In this document: in pieces, positions 57,064 to 64,000 of the stretch
Numbering within the stretch: position 1 is the first letter of the stretch
Layout of the letters: the number at the start of each line of letters is the position of its first letter
Assembly: GCF_014898815.1 (NCBI RefSeq)
Contig: NW_026515477.1
Coordinates: 496,001-560,000, forward strand
Direction of reading: 5' to 3'
DNA from: Panonychus citri
Lineage: Eukaryota > Arthropoda > Arachnida > Trombidiformes > Tetranychidae
Length of the DNA: 64,000 nucleotides
Notes under the pieces: model-generated
What the model was told of the DNA's origin: nothing
What the model saw: only the letters and a program-made list of their open reading frames with translations
Database searches by the model: none
Program-made: the position numbers and the translations under genes

Positions 57064-60000
57064 TTACTGTAATTTCCTTCGAGAGGCAAATATACTTTTA
57101 GGTCGTTTCTTGAACGGATCGGTTACTCTTAATTCCTTGAGAATTGATTTTTTACATGATAAATTGCAATAATCTTTGGTTTCACTGTAACGATGAGATA
57201 ATCTGTAAGACAATTAGTGAGATAATAATTAACAATTAGTGATAAATAATTAAATAACAAGCGTAACAATTGTTATATCAAGGTGATTGAAAGTTTACCT
57301 GTAAAAACGTTGAAAAAGTTTATCATCAAAATCTAATTTATCAATTAAAATGTCCCATCCTTCAGGACCTAAATGGTTAAGGTCAAATTCATCGAGTGCA
57401 GTGTAAGCCCGTCGCCATTGTGGTCCATGTGGACTTAGATTGGCCTCTGTTAGATTGAAATAGATGGTTTCATGGTTCTTAATGAAACCCGATGGATCGG
57501 TATGATAAACTCTGTAAGCGGGATTATGATCTGTATAAGGAGTAATACTTGGTCCAATGTAGACCATTGAAATGGCCTTTTCCGCGTTATATGGTGAATA
57601 AAGTACTCGAAATTCATCATGGTGAGTGTGTCCAAAATACTGGGCTAAAACTATAGTTGAAAATCTATCGATTATCCGAAGATAATTGAATAACCAGGCC
57701 TGAGTACACTCTTTATCGTCGGGTGGTACATGGCCTATTATATGAACTTTATCACCAACATTTTCAGCTTCATAAAGCTCATCAACCAACCATTTCAGCT
57801 GATTACCCGGATCAATTGGATTATAAAGTGTCCATGGATTAAGACGAGTACAATAATTGGTGTTAATACTTGTAATCCTGAATCCGGGTCGCACTTTAAC
57901 CGTATAATAGCCCCCACTGAAAGAGAGAAAGAGAGATTAAATGAAACAATCAACTAATCCAATGGTCAATAATCAACTTACTATCTTAATGTCCTAACGG
58001 CATCATCAGGTAACCAGTATGACCATTCCTGGGCTAGAACATCATATAGCCATGAGATTGAAACTGGACCTTTGATTTCTGGTGGAGCGAAACTGTTGAT
58101 TTAAAAGTCGATTTCCAAATTAATTAGAACTATTTTTCTCTTAATAATTTAATAAGATAATCATTTAAACGATAATTGTTTAACTTTGATTACATTTTGA
58201 AAATTTCTTCCGAGTCTCCAATTACAACAAACAACAATTAACTTGATCATTGAGGAATAGGGAAATTGTTAAAAGTCAATAAATTGTAATTATTATCATC
58301 ATAATTTGGTTGATTGTTTATTTTTGACTATTATGATTAAGATTATTATTATTATCATTATTATTTTCCGTTCTTATTATCAGAATGTTGAAACCAAAAA
58401 TAGCCTGAAAATATGATTCTAACAATTGAAATTGATTTAGTTTCGTTATTAATAGTTGACATTTATGATAATCTCTTGATTTAAATTGTTTAAATTAATG
58501 ATTAGTTAATTGTTAAAACGATCAGATTAATTTTTATTCAAATTTTCATTAAATGATTTGAAAATCTTTTCAAGTTGATTGTCAATTGTTAATTATCAGG
58601 AAACTGATGAAAAGCTAATCAATCAATCAATAATTAAAAAGCCTTAGGGTATAAACCAGAAAGTAACAGTTACTTTCATTTTTTTTTATCCATTTTAATA
58701 GTTAAACAATTAAATTTGATCCAAGTAAATTAAAATAAATCCAGTTGATGTATTGTAATAATATCGCAACTTAAATCAATATAATATCATTATTACATTA
58801 TCTTTAATTGTTAATCACTACAACTAACAGATTAAATTTGATCACAATTTAAATTGTAAGGAAATTGTTTATATATTCAAATGAAATAAAAAAAAGGTAA
58901 ACAATTAATTTACAATTTGGTTCCTTGTTTGATTGTTTGATTGGATTAATTTTTATATATAAATAATATATTACATCCTAATAGCTTTAAGCAATTAACT
59001 AATTGAATCTAAATCTTTCTAGTTATTATACAGAATCATCATCATCATCAACAACAACAACAACAAGAAAATTTAAATTAATACAATTAGTTAATTATCT
59101 TGCTTCCTTATTCCTTTTCATGATAATCACTAATCTATGTTTGTATTATAATGATGATGATTAGTAAATTAATCCAGTTAGATTTGATTACGTTTGATTT
59201 GTAAGTAAATAAAAACAAGAAAGAAGGAAAAAAAAAATATTATTCATTTTGTCCAGAAAATAATAATAATAATAATATTTCATGTTCGGAATGATTTTTG
59301 ATGTTTGCTGATGATAAACAATTAGGAAACAATTAAGGTTATACTTGCGCGAGATGATTAAGTTAATTATGATTACCTGTTAACTGGAACTGCTTCATGA
59401 TTACCAATAACTGGATAAACTGGAACACGAGAAAATCTCTTAAACATATTAGTAATTAACTTAATTTGATTGATAACTTCTTTTCGAGTGATATTCCAAA
59501 TATCATGAGGAGCAATATCTCCTGTCCACATCCAGTATCGAGCCTAAATTGTGATCATCAAAATGGTATGTAAATTATTAGATGATCAGTTGATTCAATT
59601 AAATTAGGTTGAAGTTGTCACATTAATATAATCATCATCCTCATCAATGATTTGATTATCATTAACATGTATCATTTTGTTGTTTAACTAAATTGTTAAT
59701 TGTATGTATATTATGTATGTGTCATTGATCAATAGTAATCAATATATTGTATTAATAATATGTTATTATTTCATGTACGGATTAACCTTGAATTTGTGTC
59801 TATCTTAATCAATTTGATATATTGATCCAAAATCCATTGACACAGTTAATTAATAACAATAATTAAATCTTATCAATCTTTTCAAGTTAAATCAATGGTA
59901 GCATTTTTTTCATGTTCATCTCATCATTTAACTAATATTATTTGCATATCATCAGGATTATTCATGGAAACTAATCAGATAATTGATTTAGGTAATTAGA

Positions 60001-61939
60001 TGATAATCAATGTGAAATTTATCGTTACTCAAACTCAATTAACGATCTGGTAATAATAATTTAATTGATTAGCAATGATTGAAAATTTCAAGATGGTTAG
60101 GATTGAGAAAAGTTGATTGAAAATGGTTATGAGATCAGATTAGGGATTAAGATTATGATTAATTAAGGTAATTTAAATAGTCAAGTTTGTTCAACTGATT
60201 TGCTAAAATTAAAATTGGTAACAATTAGTACTGATTGTTGTTCAACTTACGTTTGGATAAGTTTCGCTGATATGTTTCATTGCATGTCTTACAGTTCGTA
60301 TTGGTGTATCACAAGAACGATAATCGCCCCATTTTCCGGCCATTTTATCGGAGTCAATTTTACCCTCAGTGGACCTACAGCAAAGCGGCTCACCACAAGC
60401 CGCCGCTGCACCCTCTTGATAATAAGGGTCAATATGAATATCGGTTAAATGAACAACACTGATCAACTTTTTCCCACCATTTCCAGGGGATTTTTGAATA
60501 GCATTGTTATTCATGTTCATTGGTTCATCAAGTGAAACTGGATCACGATATCGATTGTACCGAGTGGTTGATGTTAGTAGTGAGTTCAGAGAAGGGGGTG
60601 ATGATGACCCTGTATTCCTCATCTCCCATCCACCTCCACTCTCACCTCCAATATGATGATAAACCATCGAAGAGTCTGAATATTTTTTCTGATTTCCCGA
60701 TGATGATGATGATGACGATGGTGATGAAACTGGCGATCCACCAACTCGAAGTCTTTGTTTAGTCGTCGGAGAATCAGTTAAATGAATAGTTACCGATGAT
60801 CGTCTATTAATTGTATTTGATTGTTGTTGTTTTGATGGAATTGGTATAGTCCAGTTTAGATTTTCGGTAACAGTTCGAGCACATTCAATTCCCAATAGAA
60901 GGCCACACATTTCTCTTCGAGTCAATCGACTTGATCGTTTTATATAATCAAGATCATCTTTAAATGATTCAACTACACCCAAGCAAACTCTTTCAGTGGT
61001 TCTCATCAGGTGACTAAATTGCTTACAAACAACTCGAGCTGCACCAACCATCACCTCTTTGGTGTTTAATGGTGACAAAAATAGAGTCATAATTGTATTA
61101 CAAGCGATACAATTAATTTTAGATGATGAACCGATCCTAAGATCTTCAGAAACTTGAGTAAAATTAACCGATCGTAACATTTTAGATAAAGTTATGACCA
61201 GAAAATTTTTACGACTACGTGTTGGCTTAACGGGATTAGCACTTGTATTTACAGAAATTATTGATGAAGGTTTAATCTTATGATTTAACTCTAATTGCTC
61301 TTCTTGTTTAATTACTTCCAATGCAATTGATTCTAAAGCTCCTCCATTGAGATCACTGTCAATGTAACCATGATGGTGATGATCCGATGTGGATACAAAT
61401 GAAACCGGATGGTAACCAGGATGATGAGAATGATGGTGATGAGATGAAGATGAAGAAGATGAAGATGACATTAGTGATGATGATGGAGATAACGGTGAAT
61501 CATTGTCAAGAGATTTACGTTTAACAAAAGATGAAACAATCGCTTTAAGAACTGGAAATCGTCGTCGTCCACTTGAACGAGAACGTTTCGGAAATGTAAT
61601 CGTTAATCGAGGTAAAGAAGAAGATGAAGATGAAGATGATAAAGATGATTCACTAGATTTTAATTTGATTTTTGGCAAAGATGAGGAAGAAGAAGAAGAT
61701 GCTGATGAGGATGGTGATGACAATGATGACGATGATACCGATGAAGATGATAAAGGTAAAGCTGAAACAGAGACTGAAACTGATGCTGATTCGGATGCTG
61801 TAAGTGTTGCTGGTGATTTATGGTTAGATGATGATGTCGATGATGAAGGATGAGATTGTTGTAATACATCACAATATCCTGGTTCTATCAACGAAATGAC
61901 CACAACACAGAAGATCACAAATGGACTTAACCAGTCCAT
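57064..61939 (-). CDS. SMPD1: Acid sphingomyelinase (SMPD1-like), secreted/lysosomal, five exons
   Basis: Exons: 61939-60251, 59543-59377, 58092-57982, 57916-57299, 57202-57064. Phases agree and give 907 aa. It hydrolyses sphingomyelin to ceramide and phosphocholine in lysosomes or outside the cell. A signal peptide (MDWLSPFVIFCVVVISL) starts it. A Ser/His/Pro-rich low-complexity stretch of about 240 residues follows, unlike known family members. The saposin-B domain (about 277-352) begins with CIAC (C277, C280). The metallophosphatase has DIHID (500-504), TGD (Asp572), GNHE (610-613), GHVPP (His718) and GHTHHDEF (His752, His754), all the zinc ligands of the family. The C-terminal cap includes the final Cys pair (DYCNLSC). 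The ATG is at 61939, because the reading upstream of it lacks a signal peptide. Total length is well above the usual 630 aa, owing to the N-terminal insertion and a second low-complexity insert (about 380-480). Vertebrate SMPD1 or SMPDL paralogues could be alternatives, but the saposin domain favours SMPD1. Confidence 0.95.
58093..59376 (-). other. Intron of the sphingomyelinase gene
   Basis: 1.3 kb of AT-rich DNA with ATCATC/CAACAA runs around 59037-59065. I see no embedded gene. Confidence 0.8.
59544..60250 (-). other. Intron of the sphingomyelinase gene
   Basis: About 700 bp of AT-rich DNA, with donor GTAAGT and acceptor TTTAG. No other feature is seen. Confidence 0.8.
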
Positions 61940-64000
61940 TGTTTTACCATTGGTCTTCAAGTGATTTAAGTGATCTACACCTACCAGAGTAAATTGTCTC
62001 GGTCAATTTTCTTCTGTTGTTGATTAAATCACAACAATTAACATTAATCAATATCTGATGACAACCATTAAATCCTCTCAATGTTGTTGTATTAGTTTAT
62101 TGTGGTTGTCGTCGTTGGTGTTGTTGTTGTTGGGTTGAAATTATTGGTATCTACCTTTTGTTGTTGTTGTTGATTACTTGTTATTGGTTTGATGATGATG
62201 TTGTTGATTGTTGTTGTTGATTTTTTGCTTTCTGATGATGTTGATGATGTTAGTTGAATCTCCCATCAACAGCAACTAACAGCAAAAACCGAGTCGGGTT
62301 CTTAACGCTCCAAAAGATCCAATGCTGCGGATATCAATCACTAAATTCAGTTCCGATTCATGAAGAAGATGATGATGATGATTAGGTTGAAGTAGAAAAA
62401 GAAACAAGTTTTATCTTTCAAAGTGGAAACTTTTACTCACTTATTTATCTTTCAACATTCGACATTATTTTTTTTTTCTGTCTATTTACCTTTCGCTCTA
62501 ATATTTTACCATTTTCATCTTCTCTCCTTTTCTCCTTCTTCGTCTTCTTTATCATCCTTAATCTTACCCTTTTTCTTTCTTTATCTCTGTCTTCCATTTA
62601 TCATCATCTTCTCCCACTTTTCTTCCATCTACTTACCTTGTTTTCTGTTTACCTGTAAAACTTTTCCTACTATCGCAACATTTACCTTAACATTTTATCC
62701 AATTTCCTACTTCCTTTTTTCTGCTCACTTTTTCTGGTTTTCTGGTCTCTTGAGGTTCGTACTTATTTTGTGTCCCATTGCCTTTTCGTAGTAAAAGAAA
62801 AGGTTACGATTTGTTCTGGAAACAATTTACTAATCATTGAGAAATCTCATAAAAGTGGAACTAATTAACTGCTAATTTTTCAACAAAAAATTTCCATTGA
62901 TTCAATTCTTTGCAATTTAAGTCATAATAAATGTAATTATCTTGTAAATTGTGGCTCATTTTTCAAGGTGGTGGTGTTTTTATCATGTCATTCAAAGCAT
63001 AATTGTTGAAGGAAATGTAATTGCAATTACAGAAAGAAAGAAATTACATTCAAATTTATTAAAATGCTAACATCATCTAACTGACCAATGGTCAATATCT
63101 CATTATCTATTATCGTTGACGTTGATTGTTGCTATGAAATAATAATGGTTTTGAAATGCGTTAATCAACAAATTGGTAATATTTAAAAGCCTCGAGGTTT
63201 TAAGCTAAAGATCAATGGTCGAGTTTTAAAATTTCGAGTTGAAAAAAAGGTTTATAAATACATGAATGGTTATTAAATATTATATAATAATAATAATGAG
63301 AAGCTTATCTTCATCATCCTTTTCATCATCATCTTCATCTCTTATAATCGGGAAATGAAACTGAGCAAAAAAAAATTAGATAAATGAAACTGGTTTCATG
63401 AATCAAGATGAAAACAAGAATCAACATGATGATGAAGATAAAGATAAAGATGAAGATAAGGATGAAGATGAAGATGAAGATGAAGATGAAGATGAAGATG
63501 ATAGTAGGAACAGGACATGTTGAGGTGAAGGTAAACTGATCTTCATCTTGAGACAGTAACATACATTAAATGGCTTAACGAGGTTGACCAAATGAGAATC
63601 GATTTGATCATTTTGTTTATATTGTTAAAAATCAATTCAATTCAATGTTAATATGGTCGCAGTGAACTTTAATTGTCCTCTAATTGTGACAAAAAATCTG
63701 CAACACTATTGATTTACAATTAAGATGAACAAACAACCAATTGATTTCGAAACAAACTGATAAAGTTTTGTTTCTATCTCTTTTTTTTTGAGATTATATT
63801 TTCGTTACTGATCAAATGTAGTTAACAATTAATCTGATTGTTATAATTAGTTTTTTTTTCTCCAAACATTTTCTTGTCACTGTTCATCAGACTGTACAAT
63901 TTAAAATTCATAATCATTAACTAATCACAATCAGTGATAAAATATTGAGAAAAAAACAAGTTAAATATTAATTTAAATTGTAAACATTAACTATTTGATT
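61940..64000. other. Upstream region of the sphingomyelinase with simple repeats
   Basis: It holds TTG/TGT trinucleotide runs at about 62113-62224 (CAA on the gene's sense strand, perhaps 5' UTR), T-rich low-complexity DNA at 62460-62740, and the GATGAA repeat below. I see no gene. Confidence 0.55.
63428..63501. repeat. (GATGAA)n / GATAAA simple repeat
   Basis: About 74 bp of tandem GATGAA hexamers with GATAAA and GATAAG variants. The minus-strand translation is an Ile/Phe run of no coding value. Confidence 0.93.

Noticed and set aside
61503..61853. Plus-strand acidic 116-codon frame
   Set aside because: Antisense of the Ser/His-rich part of the sphingomyelinase; Asp/Glu run is the complement of Ser codons.
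62423..62791. 122-codon plus-strand hydrophobic frame
   Set aside because: Phe/Leu/Ser-rich translation of T-rich DNA; it resembles a membrane protein only because of composition.
63335..63562. 75-codon minus-strand Ile/Phe repeat frame
   Set aside because: Direct product of the GATGAA hexamer repeat.
1..64000. CRISPR arrays, bacterial operons, tRNA and rRNA genes
   Set aside because: No regularly spaced repeats, no ribosome-binding-site/operon layout, and no tRNA cloverleaf or rRNA core sequence that I could recognise by eye. A tRNAscan-SE run would be decisive for tRNAs.

Overview
This window is nuclear DNA from a eukaryote: it is AT-rich, has GTAA-type splice donors and short introns, and carries animal genes. 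The gene set (ISWI, PIN4, CTP:phosphocholine cytidylyltransferase, hormone-sensitive lipase, acid sphingomyelinase, a CRAL-TRIO protein) and the many short or intronless genes suggest a compact arthropod genome. A spider-mite-like chelicerate is my best guess, but that is an inference from style; no species-diagnostic sequence was recognised. There are no operons, CRISPR arrays or bacterial features.

Layout. 1-3200: gene-free, with CT microsatellites and one copy of a dispersed repeat. 3310-4631: an intronless PIN4 (+), convergent with an orphaned NAT10-type acetyltransferase fragment (-) and a 119-aa unknown gene (-). 5-16.8 kb: gene-poor, AT-rich DNA, possibly the long first intron of the large gene that follows. 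16.8-25.2 kb: a mobile-element island. It holds a two-exon unknown gene (-), a tandem LTR-retroelement arrangement that keeps gag but no pol (element A, +), inverted-repeat debris, and a complete, very young non-autonomous LTR element with a perfect 5-bp target-site duplication (element B, -). 25,981-45,308: one large gene (+), reconstructed as twelve exons whose reading phases agree throughout (2,492 codons plus stop). It has a long disordered acidic, Ser- and Asn-rich region, then a PDZ domain and two PH domains. 45.8-62 kb: a gene-dense cluster of intronless ISWI (+), a three-exon CRAL-TRIO gene (-), intronless CCT/PCYT1 (+), intronless hormone-sensitive lipase (+) and a five-exon acid sphingomyelinase (-). 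62-64 kb: the sphingomyelinase upstream region with simple repeats.

Functional themes. Three genes of the right-hand cluster act in lipid metabolism (phosphatidylcholine synthesis, acylglycerol hydrolysis, sphingomyelin hydrolysis) and a fourth is a lipid-transfer protein. I see this as adjacency, not evidence of co-regulation. The most novel signal is in the mobile-element island. Elements A and B have unrelated primer-binding sites and LTRs that share only their first few bases, yet both carry, just upstream of the polypurine tract, a small ORF of the same uncharacterised family (about 110-125 aa, with a shared PSPKSIKEK / PAPKSVKEK core). Element B has lost gag and pol but keeps this ORF intact.
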